Of a stretch of 64,000 nt of DNA, positions 8,154 to 17,700 are shown piece by piece. Position numbers and translations under genes: made by a program. The stretch's first letter is position 1. Every line of letters starts with the position of its first letter. The notes below the pieces were generated by a model. It had not been told where the DNA came from. It ran no database searches and saw nothing but the letters and a program-made list of their open reading frames with translations. The stretch lies in the NCBI RefSeq assembly GCF_021390515.1, contig NZ_JAJUXI010000010.1, positions 124,001-188,000 of the forward strand. The letters run 5' to 3'. The DNA comes from Dyadobacter sp. CY326 (lineage in GTDB: Bacteria; Bacteroidota; Bacteroidia; Cytophagales; Spirosomataceae).

Positions 8154-9422
8154 TTAAACAGAGTCGGCTCTCTGTGTTGTATCCGTCAAATTGTCGGTGA
8201 CGACGTTTTCGGTTTGTTGTACATTGGCAAAGGCGTATTCCATTTTTGTCCGGTCAAATTCTTTTTCATTGTTAGCAAGCCAAATCGTTGCGACGCCGTT
8301 TCCGATAAAATTGGTGATTGCTCTGGCCTCCGACATAAACCTGTCCACGCCCAGCAACAGCGCCAAACCTTCAACCGGAATCACTTTTATTGCCGTCAAT
8401 GTCGACGCTAGCACGACAAAACCGCTTCCTGTAACGCCTGCAGCGCCTTTGGAAGTGACCATCAAAATGCCGATCAGCGAAAGAATTTGTCCGAATGTGA
8501 GATGCACATTGAAAACTTGCGCCAAAAAGATCGTCGCCATGGAAAGATAGATCGTCGTGCCGTCCAAATTGAAAGAATAACCAGCCGGAACCACGAGTCC
8601 GACAACGGGCTTGGAGCAGCCCATTCGTTCCAGTTTGACCATTAAGGAAGGCAAGCCCGCTTCCGATGATGAGGTTCCCAAAACAATGAGCAGTTCCTCA
8701 CGAATGTATTTCAAATACGACCATAAGCTGACTTTGTAAGTTCGTAAAACCAGTCCCAGCACACCAAAAATGAAGATTGCCATAGTTGCGTAAACCGTTC
8801 CCATGAGCTTGGCAAGCGGCAGCAATGTGTGAATGCCGTATTTTCCAATGGTGTAAGCCATCCCGCCAAATGCACCGATCGGCGCGAAAATCATGACCAG
8901 ATGCAAAGCGCGGAAAACATACTTGGAAAGGAAATTGAGCCATTCTGTGACTTTTTCTTTGCTAGAATATTTACTTAAAACGGTTCCCAAAACCAGCGAA
9001 ACCAGCAGAACTTGGAGCGTAACATTATCCAGGAAAAATTGCAGCCAACTGAAATCCTGCACCTTACTGGTGTAAACCGAAGCGTCTCCTTTCTGCAAAT
9101 TGCTTGTTACCACGCCTTTACCAGGCTGTATGATGTTGGCCACGATGACGCCCACGATAAGCGCAAGCGTGGTCACGATTTCAAAATAGATCAATGCCTT
9201 TGCCCCGACTTTTCCGACTTTTTTCAAATCGCCCATCCCAATGATGCCCAATGTGATGGTCAGGAAAATGATCGGGTTGATGAAAATCTTGACAATGTTG
9301 ATAAACCCTTTTCCCAAAAACTCCATTTCCACCGCCTGTTGCGGAAAATAATGTCCCATGAACGCACCGGCGGTGATGGCGGTCAGGACCCAAAAAGTCA
9401 GGTTGGTGAATAGATTTTTCAA
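8154..9422 (-). CDS. dctA: Dicarboxylate/amino acid:cation symporter (DAACS family)
   Basis: 422 residues with the DctA/GltP fold: about eight membrane helices and two re-entrant loops. Motifs seen are the serine-rich hairpin GTSSSEAGLPSLM, the ligand/Na+ region PAGYSFNLDGTTIYLS, and the C-terminal VLASTLTAIKVIPVEGLALLLGVD split around a conserved helix. It would import C4-dicarboxylates or glutamate/aspartate with H+ or Na+ across the inner membrane; the exact substrate is not decidable here. A KilA-N gene follows 18 bases after its stop. Confidence 0.88.
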   Translation of the reverse strand: MKNLFTNLTFWVLTAITAGAFMGHYFPQQAVEMEFLGKGFINIVKIFINPIIFLTITLGIIGMGDLKKVGKVGAKALIYFEIVTTLALIVGVIVANIIQPGKGVVTSNLQKGDASVYTSKVQDFSWLQFFLDNVTLQVLLVSLVLGTVLSKYSSKEKVTEWLNFLSKYVFRALHLVMIFAPIGAFGGMAYTIGKYGIHTLLPLAKLMGTVYATMAIFIFGVLGLVLRTYKVSLWSYLKYIREELLIVLGTSSSEAGLPSLMVKLERMGCSKPVVGLVVPAGYSFNLDGTTIYLSMATIFLAQVFNVHLTFGQILSLIGILMVTSKGAAGVTGSGFVVLASTLTAIKVIPVEGLALLLGVDRFMSEARAITNFIGNGVATIWLANNEKEFDRTKMEYAFANVQQTENVVTDNLTDTTQRADSV

Positions 9423-9554
9423 TAGGATATGGATCTTAAATCAAGGCGTTTGACGCAAGTTTTGAAGTTACAATAATAAAAGCCGGAGGGATGACTCTGA
9501 TGAAGGAAAAGTAAATTTTTATGAATTATTTATATCTGGTCTAAATTATAATTT

Positions 9555-9562
9555 TATATTTG
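9555..9562 (+). promoter_or_regulatory. -7 element of the candidate small RNA
   Basis: TATATTTG is an exact TAnnTTTG match. The -33 region has only CTGG near 9536-9539 rather than TTG. The predicted start is near 9569. Confidence 0.4.
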
Positions 9563-9727
9563 CTCTACGTGGTCGCCGCCTCAGTAATTAGCGCGGACGC
9601 TATTGAAATAGTTTTGTTCAAACATTAATATGAAAATATTCTTTCACGTGCACGATTGAGACCCTAAACATTAAATTTCGCCATAGTAATTACAAAAAAT
9701 CCGGTTTCGATTGAGCCGGTTTTTTTT
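9563..9727 (+). ncRNA. Putative small RNA (about 160 nt)
   Basis: A -7 box (9555-9562) and a strong terminator (9701-9727) bracket about 160 bases without a convincing ORF. The 5' segment CTCTACGTG can pair with the downstream CACGATTGAG (CTC/GAG and CGTG/CACG), closing a rod of about 100 nt that contains small hairpins such as CTAT-TGAA-ATAG and AATAT-GAAA-ATATT. A long imperfect rod would fit a 6S-type RNA of Bacteroidota, but that is only a guess; a leader for nrdJ is an alternative. Confidence 0.35.
9701..9727 (+). terminator. Rho-independent terminator ahead of nrdJ
   Basis: CCGGTTT (9701-9707) pairs with GAGCCGG (9713-9719) with two G-T pairs, followed by eight T. An A-run precedes it, so it could work in both directions. 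No protein gene on the plus strand ends upstream, which implies a non-coding transcript. Confidence 0.8.
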
Positions 9728-9796
9728 GTCCATGAAATGGAGACCATCAAGATTAATCAATAAAATATTTTGTAAACTTTTTTAACACCAATTATA

Positions 9797-9810
9797 TACA
9801 AATATTTGTA
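9797..9810. promoter_or_regulatory. Palindrome upstream of nrdJ, candidate operator
   Basis: TACAAATATTTGTA is a perfect 14-base palindrome about 120 bases before the ribonucleotide reductase start. NrdR boxes are A+T-rich palindromes with outer ACA/TGT, so a distant resemblance exists, but only one copy is seen and the region is A+T-rich. Confidence 0.3.
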
Positions 9811-9825
9811 AAATAGATAGTTATG

Positions 9826-9855
9826 AAAAAGTTTTGGAAACTTTTTATTTTTTTT
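9826..9855 (+). terminator. Terminator-like hairpin in the nrdJ leader
   Basis: AAAAAGTTT (9826-9834) and AAACTTTTT (9838-9846) form a 9-bp stem with a TGG loop, followed by A and eight T. It ends about 70 bases before the nrdJ ATG, so it is either a second terminator or an attenuator. The stem is weak because it is mostly A-T. Confidence 0.5.
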
Positions 9856-9926
9856 CTGAGATAGAAGTTTAAAAAGAATTAAATTTAGAACTGCATGTTA
9901 CTTTCAATGATCTTCTGATATTTACT

Positions 9927-12476
9927 ATGGAGTCTATTAAACCATCACAAATCCAGTCAACTTACACGACTGATGAAGCATATCAGGCTTCTCTTCAATA
10001 CTTTAAAGGCGATGATCTGGCAGCGCGCGTTTGGGTGAATAAATACGCGCTTAAAGATTCTTACGGAGCGATATATGAGGCAACGCCGAATGACATGCAC
10101 CGGCGCATTGCAAAGGAAATTGCACGTATAGAACAGCTTTACCCGAATCCATTAAGTGAGGACGAAGTTTTTGACCTGATTAAGGATTTCAAATACATTA
10201 TTCCGCAGGGAAGTCCAATGACCGGGATTGGCAATCCATATCAAATTGCTTCTTTATCCAACTGTTTTGTAATTGGAAACAATGGTGAATCCGATTCATA
10301 CGGCGGCATCATGAAAATTGACCAGGAGCAGGTTCAGCTGATGAAAAGACGCGGTGGCGTGGGACACGATTTGTCGCACATTCGTCCCAAAGGATCACCG
10401 GTGAAGAACTCTGCATTGACTTCCACGGGCATTGTTCCATTCATGGAGCGCTTTTCTAATTCAACGCGTGAAGTTGCACAGGACGGCCGCAGAGGCGCAT
10501 TAATGCTTTCCGTGGCAATTAGACATCCTGATTCTGAGGACTTTATCGATGCAAAATTGGAGCAGGGAAAAGTGACGGGAGCCAATGTTTCGGTCCGCAT
10601 GGATGACGAGTTCATGCGAGCGGTTGACTCAGGCAGCACTTACAGGCAACAATATCCGATTAAAAGCGCCACACCGACGCATGAAAAGGACATTGATGCA
10701 ACCGCATTATGGAAAAAAATCGTTCACAATGCATGGCGTTCCGCCGAGCCGGGCATCTTGTTCTGGGACACGATCATCCGCGAATCCGTTCCCGATTGCT
10801 ATGCGGATTTAGGCTACGAAACGGTTTCAACGAATCCCTGCGGTGAAATTCCGTTGTGTCCTTATGATTCATGTCGTTTGCTTGCGATCAATTTGTATTC
10901 GTATGTCGACAAACCTTTCACAGCGGAAGCGTCATTTAATTGGAGTTTGTTCAAAAAACATATTGCCGCCGCACAGCGCATGATGGACGATATTATCGAT
11001 CTTGAATTGGAAAAAGTCGATGCTATCCTGCAAAAAATTGATGCAGATCCGGAAGATGAAGAGGTGAAACGCGTGGAACGCAATCTTTGGCTCAACATTC
11101 AGACCAAGGCGCGTGAAGGAAGAAGAACGGGCATTGGTATCACGGCGGAAGGCGATATGCTGGCTGCACTGGGCCTGCGTTACGGAAGCGATGAGGGCAC
11201 GGAATTTGCGGTGGAAGTTCACAAAACGGTTGCATTGGAAGCTTACCGCGCATCGGTGCACACGGCCAAGGAAAGAGGTGCGTTCTCCATTTTCGATTCA
11301 GAAAGAGAGAAGAATAATCCTTTCATACTGAGGCTTAAAGAAGCAGATGCGCAACTCTATTACGAAATGCTGGAATATGGCCGCCGGAACATTGCCATGC
11401 TGACGATTGCGCCGACTGGAACCACGAGCCTGATGTCGCAAACCACTTCTGGAATTGAGCCGGTCTTTCTGCCGGTTTATAAAAGAAGAAGAAAGGTGAA
11501 TCCAAATGACAAAGATGTTCGCGTTGATTTTGTAGATGAAGTGGGTGATTCCTGGGAAGAATACGTTGTTTTTCACCATCGTTTTAAGGAATGGATGGAG
11601 ATTAACGGACATGATATCAGCAAAAATTACGCTCAGAAAGAACTGGATGATATTGTCAAAAAATCGCCTTACTACAAAGCAACTTCCAATGATGTTGACT
11701 ATTTGAAAAAAGTAAAAATGCAAGGCGCGATCCAGAAATGGGTCGATCACTCGATCAGCGTAACCATTAATATGCCGAATGATGTTACCGAAGAGCTGGT
11801 TGGTGAATGTTACATGGAGGCATGGCGCGCTGGCTGTAAAGGAGTTACGGTTTACAGAGACGGTTCGCGTTCAGGTGTTTTGATTGCCAATACAGAAAAG
11901 AAGGAAGAAACAGCAACCGGTCAGGTGCCATTCCCGACAATCCGGCCACAGGTTTTGGAAGCCGATGTTGTTCGTTTTCAGAATAAAAAAGACAAGTGGA
12001 TCGCGTTTGTAGGCCTGATTGGCAACCAGCCCTATGAGATTTTCACAGGATTGGCAGATGACGAAGATGGGATTCTGTTGCCAAGGTGGGTGAATGAAGG
12101 CGTAATTATTAAAAACCGCGAAGCCGACGGCAGTTCACGTTATGATTTCCAATACAAAAATACGCGTGGTTACAAAACGACAATCGAAGGACTTTCATAT
12201 AAATTCAATCCTGAATATTGGAATTACGCAAAGTTGATTTCCAGCACGTTACGTCACGGAATGCAGATTGAGAAAGTGGTTGATCTAATCAGCAGTCTGC
12301 AACTGGACGAATCCATTAACACATGGAAAAACGGCGTTGCGCGTGCATTGAAACAATATATCCCGGATGGAACAGAAGCAAAAAAGCAGAAATGCCAGAA
12401 TTGTAACTCGACGAATCTATTGTATCAGGAAGGATGTCTGACGTGCAAGGATTGCGGTTCGTCGAAATGCGGATAA
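9927..12476 (+). CDS. nrdJ: Adenosylcobalamin-dependent (class II) ribonucleoside-diphosphate reductase
   Basis: 849 residues, typical for class II NrdJ. The catalytic barrel has STNPCGEIPLC with Asn303, Cys305 and Glu307 (thiyl-radical Cys and its helpers), APTGTTSLMSQTTSGIEP (substrate phosphate loop), and HSISVTINMPNDV. The C-terminus ends with a zinc-ribbon-like tail of Cys pairs (KCQNC, CLTCKDC, KCG) expected to hold redox-active cysteines. It reduces ribonucleotides to deoxyribonucleotides using vitamin B12, independent of oxygen. It is monocistronic, preceded by the A+T-rich leader described separately and followed by a 33-base palindrome. No cobalamin riboswitch is seen. Confidence 0.95.
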   Translation: MESIKPSQIQSTYTTDEAYQASLQYFKGDDLAARVWVNKYALKDSYGAIYEATPNDMHRRIAKEIARIEQLYPNPLSEDEVFDLIKDFKYIIPQGSPMTGIGNPYQIASLSNCFVIGNNGESDSYGGIMKIDQEQVQLMKRRGGVGHDLSHIRPKGSPVKNSALTSTGIVPFMERFSNSTREVAQDGRRGALMLSVAIRHPDSEDFIDAKLEQGKVTGANVSVRMDDEFMRAVDSGSTYRQQYPIKSATPTHEKDIDATALWKKIVHNAWRSAEPGILFWDTIIRESVPDCYADLGYETVSTNPCGEIPLCPYDSCRLLAINLYSYVDKPFTAEASFNWSLFKKHIAAAQRMMDDIIDLELEKVDAILQKIDADPEDEEVKRVERNLWLNIQTKAREGRRTGIGITAEGDMLAALGLRYGSDEGTEFAVEVHKTVALEAYRASVHTAKERGAFSIFDSEREKNNPFILRLKEADAQLYYEMLEYGRRNIAMLTIAPTGTTSLMSQTTSGIEPVFLPVYKRRRKVNPNDKDVRVDFVDEVGDSWEEYVVFHHRFKEWMEINGHDISKNYAQKELDDIVKKSPYYKATSNDVDYLKKVKMQGAIQKWVDHSISVTINMPNDVTEELVGECYMEAWRAGCKGVTVYRDGSRSGVLIANTEKKEETATGQVPFPTIRPQVLEADVVRFQNKKDKWIAFVGLIGNQPYEIFTGLADDEDGILLPRWVNEGVIIKNREADGSSRYDFQYKNTRGYKTTIEGLSYKFNPEYWNYAKLISSTLRHGMQIEKVVDLISSLQLDESINTWKNGVARALKQYIPDGTEAKKQKCQNCNSTNLLYQEGCLTCKDCGSSKCG

Positions 12477-12480
12477 GGAA

Positions 12481-12513
12481 AGACTTCCCAAGTCTTCAAG
12501 ACTTGGGAAGTCT
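12481..12513. repeat. 33-base perfect palindrome between convergent nrdJ and purB
   Basis: Arms of 16 bases (12481-12496 and 12498-12513) are exact reverse complements around one central C. In RNA it gives a 14-bp stem with a TTCAA loop. There is no T-run on either side (AAATATT after it, TTTCC on the other strand), so it is a poor intrinsic terminator and looks more like a REP-type element; a bidirectional pause/stop is still possible. Confidence 0.8.
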
Positions 12514-12524
12514 AAATATTGCGA

Positions 12525-13880
12525 TTAATGCGTATCCTCCACAACACCCAGATAATTGAATGGCGTCAAGGCACGCAACTCTTCTCTTATTTTCTCAGGA
12601 ACATCAAGCGTTTCGATGAAGCGTGAAATCGAGTCATGCGTTATTTTCTCGTTCGTTCTTGTCAGTTCTTTCAGTGCCTCGTAAGGTTTCGGATAACTTT
12701 CACGACGGAGAATGGTTTGGATTGCTTCCGAAACCACAGCCCAGTTTTCTTCAAGTTCGGCTTTCAGGATCTCTCCATTCAACTCAACTTTCCCCAAACC
12801 TTTCAGCAACGAATTCAAAGCAATGGCCAAATGCGCAAGCGGCACGCCAATGTTTCTCAAAACAGTTGAATCCGTCAAGTCACGCTGCAGACGTGAAACG
12901 GGCAGTTTTGCAGCGAAATGTTCAAATAATGCAGTTGCTAGTCCAAGGTTTCCTTCCGAGTTTTCGAAGTCAATCGGGTTAACCTTGTGCGGCATTGCCG
13001 ATGAACCAACTTCCCCAGCCTTGATCTTTTGTTTGAAATAACCCATCGAAATGTAAGTCCACATATCGCGGTTCAGGTCTGTCAGGATCGTGTTCAGCCT
13101 TTTTAGGCAGTCAAATGTCGCGGCAAGATTGTCATAATGCTCAATCTGAGTGGTATGGCGGCTTCTTTTCAAACCCAAACCTTCAACAAAATGATTTGCA
13201 AATGCCATCCAGTCTTGTTTTGGATACGCAACGTGATGCGCGTTGAAGTTTCCCGTCGCACCGCCAAATTTTGCTGAATTCGGGATCTTATCCAGCATTT
13301 CCAACTGGCGTTCAAGTCTTTCTACAAATACAAGAAATTCCTTTCCAACGCGTGTCGGCGAAGCCGGTTGCCCGTGCGTGAAGGCAAGCATTGGCACATT
13401 CTTCCACTCGATGGACATTCTTTTTAACACAAAAAGCACCTGCCGAAACAAAGGTTTAATCTGCCTTTCCAAAGCGTCTTTTAGCGAAAGTGGAATGGCT
13501 GTGTTGTTGATATCCTGCGATGTCAGTCCAAAATGGATGAATTCCTGGCAAGATTCAATGCCAAGCTTTTCAAACTGTTCTTTGATAAAATACTCAACAG
13601 CCTTCACGTCGTGATTGGTAACCTTCTCGATATCTTTTATATGCAGCGCGTCGTCCTCGCTGAAATCTTCATAAATCTTGCGGAGGGAAGCGTAATTTTT
13701 CTTGTCAAACTCTGCCAACTGCGGCAGTGGAATCTCGCATAACGCGATAAAGTATTCTATTTCAACGTATACTCTATAATAGATTAGGGCATATTCAGAG
13801 AAATAGGCGGAAAGTTCGGAGACTTGTTTGTAGTAACGGCCGTCCACCGGAGAGATCGCCGTAAGTTGATTTAAAGACAT
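12525..13880 (-). CDS. purB: Adenylosuccinate lyase
   Basis: About 451 residues, the E. coli-type PurB (longer than the Bacillus type). The signature loop GSSAMPHKVNPIDFEN carries the catalytic serine (Ser293/Ser294), and FTHGQPASPTRVGKE and HFGLTSQDINNTA supply the active-site His residues. It acts twice in purine synthesis, releasing fumarate from SAICAR and from adenylosuccinate. The frame extends three codons upstream to a TTG, but the ATG at 13880 gives the conserved MSLNQLTAISPVDGRY start and is preferred. A -7 box TAACTTTG lies 30 bases upstream. It is convergent with nrdJ. Confidence 0.95.
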   Translation of the reverse strand: MSLNQLTAISPVDGRYYKQVSELSAYFSEYALIYYRVYVEIEYFIALCEIPLPQLAEFDKKNYASLRKIYEDFSEDDALHIKDIEKVTNHDVKAVEYFIKEQFEKLGIESCQEFIHFGLTSQDINNTAIPLSLKDALERQIKPLFRQVLFVLKRMSIEWKNVPMLAFTHGQPASPTRVGKEFLVFVERLERQLEMLDKIPNSAKFGGATGNFNAHHVAYPKQDWMAFANHFVEGLGLKRSRHTTQIEHYDNLAATFDCLKRLNTILTDLNRDMWTYISMGYFKQKIKAGEVGSSAMPHKVNPIDFENSEGNLGLATALFEHFAAKLPVSRLQRDLTDSTVLRNIGVPLAHLAIALNSLLKGLGKVELNGEILKAELEENWAVVSEAIQTILRRESYPKPYEALKELTRTNEKITHDSISRFIETLDVPEKIREELRALTPFNYLGVVEDTH

Positions 13881-13909
13881 GATTTTCAATGCAAAAATTG
13901 ATTAACGGG

Positions 13910-13917
13910 CAAAGTTA
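13910..13917 (-). promoter_or_regulatory. -7 element of purB
   Basis: TAACTTTG on the minus strand matches TAnnTTTG exactly; the start would be near 13903, giving a leader of about 23 bases. No TTG at the expected -33 position. Confidence 0.45.
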
Positions 13918-14031
13918 GTGGAAATCAACGTCGAAAAATGGTAAAAAAGTCAGGAAATATTCTTTTTGGTATTGCTGTCAGAATTTATAAAACTATTCGC
14001 ATATTCGCTGATCTAACCTTATTTGTAACTC

Positions 14032-14772
14032 ATGCAACCTTCACCCTTTCTTGGCGAATTAATCGGAACAATGGTCCTCATTTTATTAGGTAACGGCGTC
14101 GTTGCCAATGTTGTTCTCAAACAAACGAAGGGAGAAAGTGCCGGCTGGATCGTGATTACGGCGGGTTGGGGTTTTGCGGTTATGATCGGGATATTTACTG
14201 CCAATGCATTTGGAAGCGCAGCCGCGCATTTGAATCCTGCGGTCACCGTCGGATTCGCTTTTCTTCGACAAGATTACAGTTTGCTTGCCAGTTACATTCC
14301 AGCACAGTTAATAGGGGCTTTTTTGGGAGCGGTTTTGGTTTGGATCCAATATTTTCCGCATTGGAAAGCCACAGATGATCCGGGTTCCAAACTGGCCTGC
14401 TTTGCAACTGGTCCAGCCATTCGATCAGCCGGCCCCAATTTTATTAGCGAATTCATTGCAACTATCATTTTGATCGTTGGCGTTGTGGCCATTGGTTATG
14501 CCGGCACATCGGACCCGGACAAAGGAGGAATTCCATCCGGCGTTACGCCTTATTTGGTGGGAATGCTTGTTTGGAGCATTGGATTGTCGTTGGGTGGAAC
14601 AACAGGTTACGCGATTAACCCCGTTCGCGACCTTGGCCCCAGGATTGCACACGCCATTTTACCAATTCCAAATAAAGGAAGTTCAGACTGGTCTTATGGC
14701 TGGATTCCCGTGGCGGGCCCCATTTTAGGGGCCATCGCCGGAGGATTGATTTTGCGATTTTTCTATTTTTAA
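14032..14772 (+). CDS. glpF: MIP family channel, glycerol facilitator type
   Basis: 246 residues with six membrane helices and the two half-helix signatures: HLNPAVT (Asn68-Pro69-Ala70) and AINPVRDLGPR (Asn196-Pro197-Val198-Arg199-Asp200). The Asp after the second motif's Arg marks aquaglyceroporins, so it should pass glycerol and similar small solutes through the inner membrane. The second motif is NPV instead of NPA. No glpK or glpD is nearby, so the physiological substrate is open. Its stop codon directly abuts the stop of the convergent alpha-2-macroglobulin gene, with no terminator between. Confidence 0.88.
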   Translation: MQPSPFLGELIGTMVLILLGNGVVANVVLKQTKGESAGWIVITAGWGFAVMIGIFTANAFGSAAAHLNPAVTVGFAFLRQDYSLLASYIPAQLIGAFLGAVLVWIQYFPHWKATDDPGSKLACFATGPAIRSAGPNFISEFIATIILIVGVVAIGYAGTSDPDKGGIPSGVTPYLVGMLVWSIGLSLGGTTGYAINPVRDLGPRIAHAILPIPNKGSSDWSYGWIPVAGPILGAIAGGLILRFFYF

Positions 14773-17700
14773 TTATTCAACTGTCAATTTTCCACCTCCC
14801 GAATAACTGCGATATTCCCCTTGATACATGGCATCTGCTGCGGCAGGTCCGACAGTGAATATGCCTTTTGAAACAATGCGAACCTGGTAATAGAAGGTTT
14901 TCGCCACATTACTGGCCGTTGTGAAGAAGTGAATGCGATCGTCACGAATGTCAAGATATTCCGGGCTGGCCGCATTTTTAATCCATGGCATGTCGCGCGG
15001 TTCGGTGATTCTCGGATTTTCAATTTCAAAACCTGACGGAAGCAAATCGGTCACGACAACATTTTCGATCGGTAATCCATTGGTGCTTTCCAATGTCAAT
15101 TTTACCACAACCAGGTCATTTTGGTGAAAAGCTTGCACCGGCGCGCCATCCCGCGTCAGGAATTGACGGCGAATGCTCATTCCCTGATCTTCCTCCATGT
15201 AATTGCCTGTTGCAGACATTCCTTCGGATTGCGAAAACCAATACAAATCGCCCGAGCCCTGTGTTTGAATTACAACTTTCTGATTATTAATTCCTTTCGA
15301 AACTTTGAGCTCTTTGCCGTTAAATGAAGCAAGATTTTTTCCATTTACAGAGACTGTCGCATTAACCGTCGAGCCAGCCGTTTTCTTGGCAAGTTTTCCT
15401 AACGCAAGCACGGAGAATGAAGCTTCCTGCGTGTTCAGATACGCAGCCGACTGAACTGTTTTGGACAATTGCCGCGCTAGAACAGAAATTTGCGGATTGT
15501 CCGGGTCGGATTCCACGAGCGTGTTCAGCACAAGCGACATGTTCCTCAATGGCGAAGAATAGCTGTTGTCGAAGGATTGCATTTCATTTTCAGGGACATA
15601 TTTTTTTGGTAAAATCGCATTGAAACTTCTCGTATCGCCCGCCAGCTGGAAAGCGCCTGCCAGCAGATATTTTGAGTCAACCGTCAACAAATGTGGATTT
15701 TGCTTGTAATAATTCATAGAAGCACGGTTCGGGTGACCATTCAAAGCGAGGACATATAATGAGTAAACCGCTTCGCGGCGCACAACCGACTTGCGCGACT
15801 GCGAACCTGATGAAGGCTCATTGCCATATGCAAGGCCATTGCCTGTGCTTGCAACCACAACTTCCTTATTGGCGGCTGTGCCGGTTTTGGAGCCCAGATA
15901 ATCCAGCGCGCGGCTCAGCGTTTTTGCATTGATTTCAAAGCCTGCCCTTCTTGCTTCTTCCAGAAAATGAACGGCATATGCAGTCGCCCACCAGTCTTCC
16001 TGCGTTGCCCCTGGCCACATGCCGAATCCACCATTGAACAGTTGCTGTGATTCTATCTTCCGGATGGCTTGCTGCACATTGGTCATCGGATTAAAATCAC
16101 TTTCTCCGCTTTTAACTGTGTACACGGGCGCGGCCATGGCCTTGGTTAGGTCGGCGAAGTAAATTTGTGGAAATGCCTTAGATACAGTTTGTTCCAGACA
16201 GCCGTAAGGATAGCCCAACAGCGTTGCAAGTGCTTTTCCACCGCCTTGCACCAGAGGCGACCGACTCAAAACAAGCTGGCTTCTGCTGGTTGCGGGAATA
16301 AATGACGAGGCAAGATTAATAATGCTTTGCTTGTTTCCGGCAATCTGCCCGGAATTGCTGGTTTTTAAAAGCGGAGAAGCTGGCCGAACCGTGATGGGAG
16401 TTTGATTTACAAATGTTTCCCCAAAAGCGGCGACCTTGATTGTAACATTGGCCAGGCCAATCGCCTGTAAAGCTTTAAATGAGAAAACCGCCCGGGCTTC
16501 TTTTCCCGGCGAAATGGTCATTGATTGCGTCAAAGGAGTTGTTCCGGCGGCCAATGGTCCATTTAGCTGAACTGTTACAGTTGCGTTTGCAGGCTTTTTC
16601 TCGGTGTTACTAATGTTGACAGGCAGTGTAAGTTCATCGCCGGGGCTCAAAAATCTGGGTAAGCCAGCGCTAATGACAACGGGATCAGCCACTTTCATGT
16701 TCTTGGTTGAGGAGCCGAATGCATTGTCTTTATAAGCAACAGCCATAATGCGCAGGTCACCGCTGAATTGCGGAATGTTAATGTCAAAAGTCGCTTCCCC
16801 GCTTCCATTCGCAGTCAGCACGCCGCTCCAAAATGAAACCAATTCGGTGCGTCCGTTGCTTAGCGGATTAATCCTTCTTTCCAGATCATAACCGTCACCA
16901 CCAAAACTCGATGAGCCGCTGATTTTCAAATCGGGAAAAAGTAGTGCATATAAATCGTGCGTTGTAACTTCCAGCGCACATTTCTGATAAAAATGCCCGT
17001 GAATGTCAGGCGTCTTTGAATTCTTGATCTGCAAAATGCCCTCGTCCACAACGGCTAATGTAATCTGTGCATTGGGAGCAGTTTTTACTCTGATTTGCTG
17101 TTTAGTTTTGGATCGTGATTTTTCAATGGCAGTGATCGCGACGGATAATTTGCGGTCGGGATCTTCCACGAGGATAGGGATAAAACCGTGTGCAACCGTC
17201 AACGGCATATCCGAATCATCGAAAGGACGAATTAATGTTGCAGTGACGAAGACATTGGGTAAATGCTCTTCTTTTAAATTGATTTTCAGTTCAGCTGCCT
17301 TTTTCTCCGTTTTAAGAATGTGTTGTTCCAGCACATTGTTTCTCTCTACGGTCACCAAAAGTCTGCCGTCAAATGGCGTTTTAAATAACACATTGGCAGA
17401 CTCTCCAACTTTATAATTGTTTTTATCCGTCTCCATTAAAACACGCCCTTCGTTGCTTACTTCAAATGACGAGTATTGCGTGTAACCATGGCCGTATGCA
17501 TAAAAATTGGCCAATGTATAATGTTCAGCGCCGGGCCTGCGAACGCGAACTTCATATTCCCCGGAAACAGTTGGCACATATTGAATCGCACCTTTTCCAT
17601 TTGCAAGATTCAATGTTGTTGAGTAAACGGTCTTCTCTTTTTTTCGGGATGTGTATTGCAGTACGTCATATTTTTTCTCTACAACTGTCTGATATTCAAG

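Larger units (their letters stand above)
9423..9926. other. 504-base intergenic region with candidate sRNA and nrdJ leader
   Basis: No ORF here looks coding. 9423-9554 holds the upstream region of the symporter gene, in which I see no clear promoter. 9555-9727 reads as a small RNA unit with a -7 box and a terminator. 9728-9926 is very A+T-rich and carries a 14-base palindrome (9797-9810) and a second terminator-like hairpin (9826-9855) ahead of the ribonucleotide reductase. No B12-box or other riboswitch core was recognised. Confidence 0.7.

Noticed and set aside
9609..9616. Second exact TAnnTTTG box inside the candidate sRNA
   Set aside because: No TTG at a suitable distance upstream, so treated as chance.
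9728..9926. Cobalamin riboswitch upstream of the B12-dependent reductase
   Set aside because: Looked for the B12-box core (GCCACTG-like) and a multi-helix fold; the region is almost pure A+T and shows neither.
13881..13889. TTG start three codons upstream for purB (and similar upstream TTG starts for bshC, psd, thiolase and the COG4315 lipoprotein)
   Set aside because: In each case the downstream ATG gives the conserved N-terminus and the extra residues do not fit the family.
17488..17496. GTATGCATA half-site inside the macroglobulin gene, and GTATGCAAAG near 40431
   Set aside because: Only half of the fad palindrome is present and the first lies in coding sequence; not counted as operators.
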